In this document: positions 6,924 through 15,725 of the stretch, one piece after another
Numbering within the stretch: the stretch's first letter is position 1
Layout: each line of letters opens with the position of its first letter
Assembly: GCA_002869365.1 (NCBI GenBank)
Contig: PKTA01000076.1
Coordinates: 1 to 33,059 of the forward strand
Length of the DNA stretch: 33,059 nucleotides
DNA from: Marinilabiliales bacterium
GTDB taxonomy: Bacteria > Bacteroidota > Bacteroidia > Bacteroidales > F082
Direction: 5' to 3'
Notes under the pieces: generated by a model
What the model saw: the letters and a program-made list of their open reading frames with translations, nothing else
The model's database searches: none
What the model was told of the DNA's origin: nothing
Translations under genes and position numbers: made by a program

Positions 6924-9101
6924 TTATTCAACAATAAGTTTATGGTTAATTTCACCAAAATTAGTTTTAAGTCTTAAAACGTAAAATCCCTTTGAAACAT
7001 CACTCACATCCAAAATATACTTATTTGACCCTGCTTGTGCAGAAATGTTTTTATTTTGTATTTGCTTTCCTGAAATATCAGTCATGATAATGCTTATTTC
7101 AGCATCTTTTAATAATTTGAAATCGATATTTAATTTGTTTCTAGTTGGATTTGGATAAATATTGAGGGTAGAATTATCAAGAAGTTCCTCTAAGCCGACA
7201 TATGAAAAAGAAGTTGAATATTCATCCATCACATTACCTACCAAGTCGGCTACATTATTTATAGTTATATTATAATTTTCACCTGAAACCAATGAGCTAA
7301 TTGTTAGGTTTACTTGTGCTTTATTAAAAGCATGCTGAGTTGCACTTTCAACAGTAATGCCATTGTCAATTACATAATTGGTAGTGTTTTCTGCAGTTGA
7401 TGTTTCAACATCTTCATCAAAAAGTATTTTGATGTTAGTATTTAAAACAGGCTCTACAGAAGCAACAGTTGGAGCGGAAAAATCACCGCCTTCGGTTACA
7501 TCGGTTTCAAATCGTAATTCAATTTTCCACTCATCAAAATCATAGTTCATGGGGCCAGTAATATCGTAAGCAACTCCTTCAGTAGGATCATATTCGAATA
7601 TCGATGTATTATGAATTTTAAGCATGCCGCTTCCATCGTTAACTTTCCACATATAATAATCGCCCTGATAGTTTGCATCTGTACAAGTAGCATTATAAAC
7701 TCTAGTTAACACACTTTCGTATCCTTCGGTAATACCTCCTGTTTCTGCATCTACTGGTTCAGGTAAATTATTATTTGATGATATGAAGTAATAATCAGTA
7801 ATATCTGACATTTCTGTTTTTCCAAAATACTCACTTATTTTCCCAGTAATAACAATACTATCACCAACGGCCGGATTTCTTCCTGATTCGTAAATAAACA
7901 AACCATTCCATAAACCACTTCCATCTTGAATAAAATAAGAAGTTCCAAAATTAGCTGTTACCACACCTGATGTGCTTATAGTTTGCCCGTCGTATGGAGA
8001 GTCATCCTGTTGTCCCTGAATATCATAAATAGAAACTATATCGCCTGTGAAAACTTTTGGAACATAGAAACTATAAACTACAGATGAATTTTCGTTTGTA
8101 CCATCATTTGCATGGATATTATAATATATAGTTGCATCTTCTGCTTGTCCTGAAATAATTCCGGTAAAAACATCACCATCAGCAATCATTTCAACTTCAT
8201 ACTCCAGATTATCGTAAGAGGTTCCCCAATTAAGTGTAGCATTGATGGCCAATTTTGATAAAGTTTGAATAGTTGCACTTATTTGAATAGGTTCCTGTGC
8301 CACAACTATTGCCGGACTGATTTCAATATTATCAATGGAAAGAGGATTTGCATTTTGATTATCCCAAATCATTTGTGCCCATTCGGGATAGTCGATAAAT
8401 GGGTTTCTATTATGTTGAAACGAATAAATAGCATTATTTCTGTTTCTTTCAAAATCATCTGGAGGATCTAATAAGTTCCATTGCAATAAAGTGGAAAGTT
8501 TACCATGTTGGGCATTAGGATATGTATTTACCCAATCAACAACTTCCAAATCTATTTCTCCATTTCCACCTTCATATCTGGTTGCCATATAAAAAATTAT
8601 GCGCGCAATATCACCTTTAACAGCATCTCTGGGTTCCCAGGTAGAATCTGTATAATAACATTCTGTGGCTTCAGAATGTTGTATGCCACCATTGTCGAAA
8701 TCCTTATTGCTTTTGTCAACATTTACTGAAGCATCGGCAGGTTTTAAATTGTGAACATCGCTATACATTGGCATCCAATCGGCAAAATCGCCATGGGATT
8801 TTGCCCAAACATGTTCGCGATTAATATGGTCACCACCAGTGCCAAAATCGCTGGCGTCGTGTGATCTTCCTGTATAAACCAAAATCAAATTATCCGGATT
8901 ATCCGGATCTACATCTGATTGTCTGAATATTTCTTTTGAAATATAATATGAATATGGGGTGTGACCTTTTATGATGTCATGAAGTGTAGTTTTAAGTTCT
9001 TCTCCACTTTTGCCTGATGTACCATTGTAGTATCCTGTTTGCTGACTAAACAACAAGCCTGTGCTTACAAGTACAAATAATAATGTAATTAATTTTTTCA
9101 T
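6924..9101 (-). CDS. Secreted endonuclease I-family nuclease with T9SS sorting domain
   Basis: Predicted extracellular endonuclease of the EndA/NucM (endonuclease I) family, cutting DNA and possibly RNA. The 725 residues comprise several parts in order. The signal peptide is MKKLITLLFVLVSTGLLFSQ. The nuclease domain (about 25-260) carries the family motif NREHVWAKSHG and downstream HNLKPAD. After it come a fibronectin/Ig-like region, an OB-fold-like module (about 350-450), a bacterial Ig-like module (about 545-645) and a type A T9SS sorting domain (from LNIYPNPTRNKLNI to the end). It is only 37 bases downstream of the TonB-dependent receptor gene and ends at a terminator, so it is the last gene of that transcript. 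Surface display or release is inferred from the sorting domain. Confidence 0.9.
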   Translation of the reverse strand: MKKLITLLFVLVSTGLLFSQQTGYYNGTSGKSGEELKTTLHDIIKGHTPYSYYISKEIFRQSDVDPDNPDNLILVYTGRSHDASDFGTGGDHINREHVWAKSHGDFADWMPMYSDVHNLKPADASVNVDKSNKDFDNGGIQHSEATECYYTDSTWEPRDAVKGDIARIIFYMATRYEGGNGEIDLEVVDWVNTYPNAQHGKLSTLLQWNLLDPPDDFERNRNNAIYSFQHNRNPFIDYPEWAQMIWDNQNANPLSIDNIEISPAIVVAQEPIQISATIQTLSKLAINATLNWGTSYDNLEYEVEMIADGDVFTGIISGQAEDATIYYNIHANDGTNENSSVVYSFYVPKVFTGDIVSIYDIQGQQDDSPYDGQTISTSGVVTANFGTSYFIQDGSGLWNGLFIYESGRNPAVGDSIVITGKISEYFGKTEMSDITDYYFISSNNNLPEPVDAETGGITEGYESVLTRVYNATCTDANYQGDYYMWKVNDGSGMLKIHNTSIFEYDPTEGVAYDITGPMNYDFDEWKIELRFETDVTEGGDFSAPTVASVEPVLNTNIKILFDEDVETSTAENTTNYVIDNGITVESATQHAFNKAQVNLTISSLVSGENYNITINNVADLVGNVMDEYSTSFSYVGLEELLDNSTLNIYPNPTRNKLNIDFKLLKDAEISIIMTDISGKQIQNKNISAQAGSNKYILDVSDVSKGFYVLRLKTNFGEINHKLIVE

Positions 9102-9138
9102 TTCTATTATGTATATATTTTCTATATTAATCTAAATT

Positions 9139-11919
9139 TTATAAACTTACTTTTAATGAAACAATAAATCTTCTTCCCATTCCCATAAATACACTTGCTG
9201 AGTTAGCATCGAAGCCACTTGATGCCTGACCTAAATATGAGTCATTATTCTGTGCATCAGTAATATATTTATCATTCAACAGGTTTAATACGCTTCCTCT
9301 TAGTTGGAAATTAACATCCTTAATATTCCATGAATATCCTGCATTTACATCAACCATATAGTAATTCGGAATTTTCCATGATTGACGTGGATTTCCTTCG
9401 TCATCAAAAGAAGGAGAGTTAGGTACGGAAGGATTATAATCCAAGGGGTTAAACTCTGCATAATGTTTGCCAAACCATGTAAATGATCCTGAAACATATA
9501 ATCCTCTTATAATTTCCCATCTAATACTTTCTCTATTCTGGAATTGAGCAGCATCCCCAACATAAAGACCTCTTGCATCAAAAGGCCTCTCCCCAATTAA
9601 CTGGTTATTATCATTGTAAATAAGGGCTGTATCCTTGGAAGTCCAGTTCCAATCTCCAAGTGATAAAAGACTTTCAATGGTTAAATTCTTACTTATTCTA
9701 TATGCAAATTCAAGTTCAACACCTTTATGTAAGGCGTTCATATTGTTTATATTGATTGAGTATCTTATTTCAGGGTCAATAGAGTCATTAATGAATTGCC
9801 TTCGGTCTGCAGGTTTGTTTTCCCATACCGTATAGTAGGCATTAAAGTTAAAAGTCATTCTGGGCAAAACGTAACTGTATCCAAGTTCAATAGCTTTAAC
9901 TTTTTCATTTTTGATTTCTAAGTATAAATTATTTTCATAGTCAAAAACATTTTGAAACCTTTGTGCTTTTGAGAGATAACCTAAATTAATAAAGACATTC
10001 ATCTTCTCATTTAGATTATAATTTGCACCACCTTTAACAGTAAAGCCCGGAATGTATTTCCAATCCGTTTCATTGGTTTTTAAACCTTCTGAATTATAAT
10101 CATAAGTTTGCCCATTATAATTTACTGTTTCACCGTATTCAATTTCAAGAGTAGTATCACCAACGCTGAGGGTTTTTGGTAAGAAATAGTCAATACGTTT
10201 ATAACCCGACAAAGAACCAGTTAGATTAACAAATGCAGTAAGATGTCCGACCTGATATTTTAATTGTGTAAAAACACCACCCCAATTTACAATAGCATCA
10301 TTATGGTATCCAATAATATCACCTTCATATTTTTTTGTTGTATCACTTTCAGTTTTATTACTACCATCGCCAAGGAAGTAATTACCTCCTAAAAGGTCAT
10401 CAACTTCACGATAATGTTCACCCTTATAAGTTCTTAAATCAATACCCCCTGACAAACTAAATACATCATTAATTTTATAATCAAATGTTGAAAGTAAACC
10501 CAACCAAAAGTGATTGTTAACGGCATTTCGCATGATGTCGGATGACAAGTTCTTTTTATTGAAATAGGGTGGTATAATATTTAAATTAGAATTATATGTT
10601 TTTTGAAGGTTCACCTGATTCGTCTCTGTATCCAGAGATGATGTATTTGAAAATGAAGTACCTCCGCCGTTACCTATTGATAAATAAGCAACATTGGAAA
10701 TATAGAGTTTATCATTAACGCTCCAAAAATCTCTCAAGCTAAACATGGGTTTGTGGTAGTAATTATTTGCTGTACTTGTTTTTTGTGCACCGGGAAAGAT
10801 TGTGTCAGTATCGGTAATATATGCTCTATTAAGATATCCCCAGTTTGGATTGTATCTCAAGCCCATGTCAAGAGGAACTTGTTTTATTATTAAATTGTCA
10901 ATATAGTCAGAAGTCATTCCATTTTCCAAAGCGAAGGATGTATCGTAAGCTGAAATCCTTTTCTTATAACTTCTCTGCCCATGTTCCTGGGGCGCACCCA
11001 TTGCAGTTACACTAATAACATGGTTTCCTATTTCCTTATCAACACGTAAAAAGTAAAACCAACCTTCGGTCCATGTTTGATCAACCCATCCATTTCCTTT
11101 TTTATAAGAGCCTGCAAATGTAACACCCCATCCATTGTCAAGTCTTCCTGTGGTCATTCCAAGTGATGTTCTGGAATAACCATTTGAGCCTATTTCTTGT
11201 TTTACACTTATACCTTTTTTAGCCTCAATTCCTTTTGTTGTAATATTAATAGTACCTCCAACGGATGGAATTGCTAGTTTCGACATACCTAAACCTCTTT
11301 GAACCTGAGTTCCTCGCATCACAGCATCTAAACCAAACCAATTAGACCAATAAACCCAACCGTTTTCCATATCATTTACTGGAATTCCATCGAGCATTAC
11401 AGCAACATTTCTTTGATTAAAACCTCTGATATTAATACGAGCGTCTCCATCACCTCCACCCGATTGTGTCGCATAAACTCCAGGTGTGGAATTAAGAATT
11501 AAAGGTATATCACGAGAAGCTAATTGTTCTTCAATTTCAACAGGAGTTATATTGGAAAAAGCAATCGGTGTTTCTCTGGTTTTTGCAAGATCTCCAACAA
11601 CAGTAACTTCATCCAATGTAAGAGTTTTAAGTTCAACATTCAGGAAAATGTTTTTGTTGCTTATTGTTATATGTTTGGTTTGTTTAACAAATCCTATATA
11701 AGAAAACTCAAGATCGTATTCTCCCTTGTGTAAATTTAAATTAAATATCCCATCTATATCTGTAACTGTACCCTTGCCCGGTCCATAAATAACATTTACT
11801 CCCACAAGAGGTTCCCCCACACTATAATCTGTTACCAATCCACTAACTTTATAGTTTTGACCCATTGAAAACAAACTAATTCCCACTAGGGAAAGTAAGA
11901 TCAAGTAATACTTTTTCAT
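9139..11919 (-). CDS. TonB-dependent outer-membrane receptor with carboxypeptidase-like N-domain
   Basis: A gated outer-membrane beta-barrel that imports a ligand using TonB/ExbBD energy. The 926 residues contain a signal peptide (to about 21), a carboxypeptidase-regulatory-like domain (about 24-105: VSGLVTDYSVGEPLVGVNV), a TonB-box-like EVTVVGD, a plug (about 110-235, with INIRGFNQRNVAVMLDGIPV), and the barrel ending in SLKVSL. No SusD partner is adjacent and the SusC-type signature is absent, so it is not a typical glycan-utilisation receptor. The neighbours (secreted nuclease, lamin-tail protein) suggest the ligand is a nucleic-acid fragment or something released with it, but that is inference. 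Confidence 0.92.
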   Translation of the reverse strand: MKKYYLILLSLVGISLFSMGQNYKVSGLVTDYSVGEPLVGVNVIYGPGKGTVTDIDGIFNLNLHKGEYDLEFSYIGFVKQTKHITISNKNIFLNVELKTLTLDEVTVVGDLAKTRETPIAFSNITPVEIEEQLASRDIPLILNSTPGVYATQSGGGDGDARINIRGFNQRNVAVMLDGIPVNDMENGWVYWSNWFGLDAVMRGTQVQRGLGMSKLAIPSVGGTINITTKGIEAKKGISVKQEIGSNGYSRTSLGMTTGRLDNGWGVTFAGSYKKGNGWVDQTWTEGWFYFLRVDKEIGNHVISVTAMGAPQEHGQRSYKKRISAYDTSFALENGMTSDYIDNLIIKQVPLDMGLRYNPNWGYLNRAYITDTDTIFPGAQKTSTANNYYHKPMFSLRDFWSVNDKLYISNVAYLSIGNGGGTSFSNTSSLDTETNQVNLQKTYNSNLNIIPPYFNKKNLSSDIMRNAVNNHFWLGLLSTFDYKINDVFSLSGGIDLRTYKGEHYREVDDLLGGNYFLGDGSNKTESDTTKKYEGDIIGYHNDAIVNWGGVFTQLKYQVGHLTAFVNLTGSLSGYKRIDYFLPKTLSVGDTTLEIEYGETVNYNGQTYDYNSEGLKTNETDWKYIPGFTVKGGANYNLNEKMNVFINLGYLSKAQRFQNVFDYENNLYLEIKNEKVKAIELGYSYVLPRMTFNFNAYYTVWENKPADRRQFINDSIDPEIRYSININNMNALHKGVELEFAYRISKNLTIESLLSLGDWNWTSKDTALIYNDNNQLIGERPFDARGLYVGDAAQFQNRESIRWEIIRGLYVSGSFTWFGKHYAEFNPLDYNPSVPNSPSFDDEGNPRQSWKIPNYYMVDVNAGYSWNIKDVNFQLRGSVLNLLNDKYITDAQNNDSYLGQASSGFDANSASVFMGMGRRFIVSLKVSL

Positions 11920-11952
11920 GTTATTGTGGTTTATTATTATACTTATAAAGTC

Positions 11953-11987
11953 AGTAAAGGCTTCAAGTAATGCTTGAAGCCTTTACT
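11953..11987 (-). promoter_or_regulatory. 15-bp perfect hairpin between the lamin-tail and receptor genes
   Basis: The arms AGTAAAGGCTTCAAG (11953-11967) and CTTGAAGCCTTTACT (11973-11987) pair without a mismatch around a 5-base loop. On the minus strand it is followed by GACTTTATAAG, not a proper T-run, so it may be a partial terminator, an attenuator or an mRNA-stabilising end. It lies 21 bases after the lamin-tail stop and 33 bases before the receptor start. There is no obvious promoter between hairpin and receptor. Confidence 0.65.
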
Positions 11988-12008
11988 AAATGATAATTTT
12001 ATTTCTGA

Positions 12009-12998
12009 TTATTGGAAAATTAACTTTTTCGTTCTACTGACACCGGACTCCAGTTTAACAGTTATAAATAGAAGTCCTTTGAAATCTTCCTTCGTGGAGA
12101 AGTTACCGCTAAAAACATTTTCTCCCAATTCAATTCTTTCTACTATTCTGCCGCTTAAATCAAACATTTCAATATATCTGATTGCTTCCTCTGCTTCTAT
12201 AGTAAAGTTGTTGTTATTAACCGGGTTTGGATAAATGTCAACATTTACTTTAACTTTGTTTTCATCAATTCCAAAAGTTGTACAGTTGCAGTTATGAAAA
12301 CCTAATGAGTCGAAAGTATTCTCGGCAAGAGAATCCCATTGCTGTGTAACAACAAAATAAGGATCTGGATTTTCAGTAACACCGTAAGATACTTCTGCTT
12401 TTCTCATTAACGTATGGTCTTCAGTCCAGGATAACCAAAATAAAGGGCCTACAATATAGTTACTAATTGTATATTCCGTTGGATTTCCTCCACTATTGTA
12501 TGTAATAGTGGTGTCGTTATACTCGCCCCATCCATTGTCGTCGCTGGTCATTGGTGGTCCAATAAAACCGAAAACATCAATGATTTCACCTGTTACTTTT
12601 TCAAGTGTAACGGCGTCATTTCCATTAAAATACATCATTTTGTTTACCTCATATACTGGGCATAGGAATATATCTGCTTTTTCTTGGAGTGCCAAATCTA
12701 CAGGTTGTTCGAAACCAATCCCGTCAGGATTTCTTTTATCAAGAACAACTACAAATGTTCCCTTTGATTCTATGGTGCCGCTGAGACCAACGGCATTTGG
12801 CTCAAATCCTCCATTTGAATAACGAACTAATTGATATTCACTAAGGTCGATGGCATTAAGCGTTGGATTATAAATTTCAATTGCTTTATTATTTCCAGAG
12901 CCTTCCACATACTCTGAAATGAATAATTCTGTACAATCCTGTGCAAATAAACCAGAAGTTATAATTGCAAAAAGTGTTAAAAGTAAAAATTTTCTCAT
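12009..12998 (-). CDS. Secreted lamin-tail-domain protein with T9SS sorting domain
   Basis: A 329-residue exported protein of unknown biochemical activity. After a signal peptide (MRKFLLLTLFAIITSGLFAQ) comes a lamin tail domain (about 22-150: LFISEYVEGSGNNKAIEIYN, YQLVRYSNGG, GNDAVTLEK). The sequence ends in a type A T9SS sorting domain starting IYPNPVNNNNFTI. In bacteria this fold is often attached to, or encoded next to, extracellular nucleases and phosphoesterases. Here it heads a cluster with a TonB-dependent receptor and endonuclease I. A Bacteroidetes-type promoter lies just upstream. It might bind substrate at the surface; no catalytic motif is visible. Confidence 0.85.
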   Translation of the reverse strand: MRKFLLLTLFAIITSGLFAQDCTELFISEYVEGSGNNKAIEIYNPTLNAIDLSEYQLVRYSNGGFEPNAVGLSGTIESKGTFVVVLDKRNPDGIGFEQPVDLALQEKADIFLCPVYEVNKMMYFNGNDAVTLEKVTGEIIDVFGFIGPPMTSDDNGWGEYNDTTITYNSGGNPTEYTISNYIVGPLFWLSWTEDHTLMRKAEVSYGVTENPDPYFVVTQQWDSLAENTFDSLGFHNCNCTTFGIDENKVKVNVDIYPNPVNNNNFTIEAEEAIRYIEMFDLSGRIVERIELGENVFSGNFSTKEDFKGLLFITVKLESGVSRTKKLIFQ

Positions 12999-13034
12999 AT
13001 TATATAGTTTTATTGATTTCTATGATTTATGATA

Positions 13035-13061
13035 CAAAAATAGTAACAATTATATTCCAAA
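13035..13061 (-). promoter_or_regulatory. Candidate promoter for the lamin-tail/receptor/nuclease cluster
   Basis: On the minus strand TTTG (13061-13058) is followed after 15 bases by TATTTTTG (13042-13035), an exact TAnnTTTG. The lamin-tail ATG is about 37 bases downstream. Orientation and position are right; the spacer is a little short. Confidence 0.45.
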
Positions 13062-13096
13062 ATCGAATATCTAAAGATTTAACAAATTAGTATTAT

Positions 13097-15004
13097 TTAT
13101 AATGGTATAGTGAAGTAAAATGAACTTCCTTCTCCAAGTTTGCTTTCTGCCCAAATCCTGCCTTCAAGTTTACCAATAAATTCTTTACACAAAACTAAAC
13201 CGATACCTGAGCCTTTTTCGCCGAGTGTTCCCCTGGTGCTTAAGGAAGGTTTTGAATCGAATAATAATTCAAGATTTTTCTCCTCTATTCCTATTCCGGT
13301 ATCTTTTACACTAAATTCAACGAAATCATTGAATTTTTTGGCACTAACATGAATTTCACCACCTCTATTTGTAAATTTAATGGCATTTGCAATAAGGTTT
13401 CTCATTAAAATTTGGAAAATTACTTCATCAGAATTTATACTCATTTTTTCATCAACATTAATAGTGAAACCAATATTTTTTTCATTCATTGATGATTCAT
13501 GTGTTTTAACAATACGATTAACAGTTTTGTATGGAATGAAAGTTATCACATTAGTGTTGGATTCGTTCATTTGAACTTTTGCCCAATGAAGTAAGTTGTC
13601 AAGTAAATTATAGGCTTGAATTATTGATATATTTAATTTTTGAATTATTTCTTTTGTTTTTTCAGGGCTTAGAGAGTTGTACTCCCTATTTATGTAATCT
13701 GTAAAAGAAATAACATTGCCAATGGGGCCCATTAAGTCATGTGCTATGACCCGGAAAATCAGGTCTTTTGTTGTATTTAACTGTAAAAGTTCTTTGTTGT
13801 TATTGCGAATTTGAATGTTGATAAATTTTAATTTTTCACTTAGAACTTTCTTTTGATGGTTTTTATATAGAAATAGGATTAATAGCAATAGGAGTATAAT
13901 TGTTCCAATGCCAAGTAGCCACATTAATTGGTTTTTGAACTCTATTTTTTTTTGCTGAATTTCTTTTTCTTGTAATAATTGATCATTCTTAAACTGGGCA
14001 TTTTTTAGTTCTGTATATTCGATGTGTGAATTAATTTCTTTATTTATTAAACTGTCGTTATATATTTTGTTTAACATAAGGTATTTATAGGCACTATCGT
14101 AGCGATCAAGTTCTTTATAAGATTTTGATAATATTAATGCAGCAGATTGTATATCCCATTTGGTTTTTAATTTTTTAGATAAACTAAGTGCTTTTTTGCC
14201 ATAGTTAATGCTTGTTTTATAATCTTCTTTTTCATAATATAATTTTGCCATTCCATCATGAGCAAATGAATAGTCCCACAAATTTGTAGTGTCTTTCTGA
14301 TTGATGATTTTATCAAACATATTCTTCGCCAGATCATAATTACCTGTTTCAGTGTAAATATTTCCTTTCAAATTGTACACTCTCGTGTTCTCATCTTCTT
14401 TATTAATTTTAGTGTAAATCTCTATTGCCTTATTGGCAAAAATTAGTGCGCTATCATGTTTCTTATATTCATGATAAGTTATTCCAAGATTAAAATAATT
14501 GGTGCCCAGAAGTAAACTATCCCCAATTTCTTCGCAAAGTTTTATTGATAGCCTGTGATAGTTAACTGTTTTTTCGAAGTTGGAATAAACATTATATATC
14601 ATAGCTATGTTATTATAACTTACTGCCAATCCCCTCGTGTCGTTTATCTCAGAATAAATTTCTAATCCTTTTGTAAAATAATCTAAAGCTAAATCATACT
14701 GTCCCTTAATATAATAACTTCCCCCCATTCTATGAAGAATTTCTCCCTTAAAAACTTTGAAATTATTACTGTCAGCTAATTCATAAGCTAAGTCTAAATA
14801 GTATTTCGAAGAGTCGGGCTTGTTATATTTTAACTGCTGGCTTTTAATCTTATACTTTTCAATTTTTATACTGTCCTTATCCTTATTGTTTAATGAATAT
14901 TCATCAGCTTTAATAATGAAAGAATGGAAAAACATGAAACACATTATTAAACCATTGATTAGTAGTTTGTAAAGCCTGTATTTTGAAATTAAAAAGTTGA
15001 TCAC
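13097..15004 (-). CDS. TPR-type sensor histidine kinase
   Basis: A membrane sensor kinase of 635 residues. It has a signal/anchor (about 14-32), then about six tetratricopeptide repeats in the periplasm (about 60-330, e.g. ALDYFTKGLEIYSEINDTRG). A coiled coil follows, then one membrane helix (about 359-380), a HisKA domain with the phospho-acceptor His422 (RVIAHDLMGPIGN), and a HATPase domain with N540 (NLIANAIKF), DTGIG at 568-572 and GSGIGL near 598-603. No receiver domain is fused and no response regulator is adjacent, so its partner is elsewhere. The start is a GTG; the next ATG (residue 21) would cut the n-region of the signal. A TAAATTTG box (15041-15034) lies 30 bases upstream. Confidence 0.9.
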   Translation of the reverse strand: MINFLISKYRLYKLLINGLIMCFMFFHSFIIKADEYSLNNKDKDSIKIEKYKIKSQQLKYNKPDSSKYYLDLAYELADSNNFKVFKGEILHRMGGSYYIKGQYDLALDYFTKGLEIYSEINDTRGLAVSYNNIAMIYNVYSNFEKTVNYHRLSIKLCEEIGDSLLLGTNYFNLGITYHEYKKHDSALIFANKAIEIYTKINKEDENTRVYNLKGNIYTETGNYDLAKNMFDKIINQKDTTNLWDYSFAHDGMAKLYYEKEDYKTSINYGKKALSLSKKLKTKWDIQSAALILSKSYKELDRYDSAYKYLMLNKIYNDSLINKEINSHIEYTELKNAQFKNDQLLQEKEIQQKKIEFKNQLMWLLGIGTIILLLLLILFLYKNHQKKVLSEKLKFINIQIRNNNKELLQLNTTKDLIFRVIAHDLMGPIGNVISFTDYINREYNSLSPEKTKEIIQKLNISIIQAYNLLDNLLHWAKVQMNESNTNVITFIPYKTVNRIVKTHESSMNEKNIGFTINVDEKMSINSDEVIFQILMRNLIANAIKFTNRGGEIHVSAKKFNDFVEFSVKDTGIGIEEKNLELLFDSKPSLSTRGTLGEKGSGIGLVLCKEFIGKLEGRIWAESKLGEGSSFYFTIPL

Positions 15005-15033
15005 TATACAATAAATTTTAATTGAGAGTACAA

Positions 15034-15041
15034 CAAATTTA
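15034..15041 (-). promoter_or_regulatory. Candidate -7 promoter box (TAAATTTG) for the TPR kinase
   Basis: An exact TAnnTTTG on the coding strand about 30 bases upstream of the GTG start. No clear -33 TTTG is seen. Confidence 0.35.
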
Positions 15042-15076
15042 CAACAATTAAATTATAATATGATATTTATTATAAA

Positions 15077-15114
15077 TAAAAAAACCCTGCAAGATGTGCT
15101 CTTACAAGGTTTTT
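15077..15114 (-). terminator. Terminator after the two small genes
   Basis: The arms 15080-15094 and 15100-15114 form a 15-bp stem with a 5-base loop. On the minus strand both non-Watson-Crick positions become G-U pairs, and the stem runs into GGTTTTTTTATTT. On the plus strand they are C-A mismatches, so the minus strand is the likely direction. It lies 45 bases after the stop of the 65-residue gene. Confidence 0.75.
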
Positions 15115-15158
15115 ACATGATCAGGGAATCATTTGGTTATTCGTGTGTTTTATTTTCC

Positions 15159-15356
15159 TTAAAGAAAGAATGATCTTTCATTTATTATTGAAAATAATCT
15201 AAGTTTATTATTTTTAAGATCTTCAAAAAAATAAACCTTATCGTTTTTGATAAAAATTTGTGAACTGATTTTTTCAGCTTTTTTAGGTACTAATCCAACC
15301 GCCTCAACCTGAGTCTTGGAATAGGTTTTGTTGACTTTTAGTGTAGAATCATTCAT
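15159..15356 (-). CDS. Small protein of unknown function (65 aa)
   Basis: I do not recognise this family. The 65-residue protein is polar, with alternating basic stretches and a beta-like segment (KVYFFEDLKNNKLRLFSI). It has no signal peptide, membrane helix or cysteine. Its ATG overlaps the stop of the zinc-ribbon gene as ATGA, and a good terminator follows. The two therefore look like a real two-gene unit with coupled translation. A regulatory or accessory partner of the zinc ribbon is possible but unproven. Confidence 0.6.
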   Translation of the reverse strand: MNDSTLKVNKTYSKTQVEAVGLVPKKAEKISSQIFIKNDKVYFFEDLKNNKLRLFSIINERSFFL

Positions 15357-15499
15357 TTTATCTTGATTTTTTTTCCGTCTTTAGCACAAATTGGACAGTA
15401 TGAATCTCGAATTATTGTAATATAGCCACAGCGGTTACACTTAAAGTACTTATTAGTTTCTTTAACTGTTTTACTTTCATCTATATTTAAATTCGACAT
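15353..15499 (-). CDS. Small zinc-ribbon protein (48 aa)
   Basis: Reading the minus strand from ATG 15499 gives 48 residues with two CxxC knuckles: CNRC at 21-24 and CPIC at 35-38, separated by 10 residues. This is a classic rubredoxin-like/zinc-ribbon spacing. The C-terminus is strongly basic (KDGKKIKIK), compatible with nucleic-acid or ribosome contact. The stop overlaps the next gene's start (ATGA). An exact TAGATTTG box lies 49 bases upstream of the start. Metal binding is inferred from the cysteines; the biological role is unknown. Confidence 0.7.
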   Translation of the reverse strand: MSNLNIDESKTVKETNKYFKCNRCGYITIIRDSYCPICAKDGKKIKIK

Positions 15500-15547
15500 A
15501 TTCCAATAATTTGTGGGATATTTCACTACTCAACAGTTGTGCCAAAA

Positions 15548-15555
15548 CAAATCTA
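15548..15555 (-). promoter_or_regulatory. Candidate -7 promoter box (TAGATTTG) for the zinc-ribbon gene
   Basis: An exact TAnnTTTG on the coding strand, 49 bases upstream of the zinc-ribbon ATG. The nearest upstream TTTG (15585-15582) is 26 bases away, which is longer than usual. Confidence 0.35.
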
Positions 15556-15660
15556 ATTAAACGCTATATTTTTAAATGCCGCAAAAACAGATAGTTAAGA
15601 AATTAATTCTATTTATTGAATAAGCCTGCTTTAAAATAATATACTGGATTATAAGTTATT

Positions 15661-15690
15661 ATTACGTAATTGGATATACGAATATATCCA
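15661..15690 (+). promoter_or_regulatory. Palindrome plus hairpin upstream of deoC (possible operator)
   Basis: A 10-base palindrome ATTACGTAAT (15661-15670) is directly followed by a perfect inverted repeat TGGATATA-CGAA-TATATCCA (15671-15690). These lie just before a candidate -7 box (15706-15713), about where the -33 element would be. The position suits a repressor or activator of deoC. No regulator gene is adjacent. Confidence 0.4.
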
Positions 15691-15705
15691 TTAATGAATA
15701 GTTAT

Positions 15706-15713
15706 TAAATTTG
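15706..15713 (+). promoter_or_regulatory. Candidate -7 promoter box (TAAATTTG) for deoC
   Basis: An exact TAnnTTTG on the coding strand, 12 bases before the deoC ATG, implying a very short leader. The -33 region has no TTTG and is occupied by the inverted repeats. Confidence 0.45.
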
Positions 15714-15725
15714 TAAAAAAATTTT

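Noticed and set aside
9139..11919. SusC of a polysaccharide utilisation locus
   Set aside because: No SusD, glycoside hydrolase or SusC-type signature nearby; neighbours are a nuclease and a lamin-tail protein.
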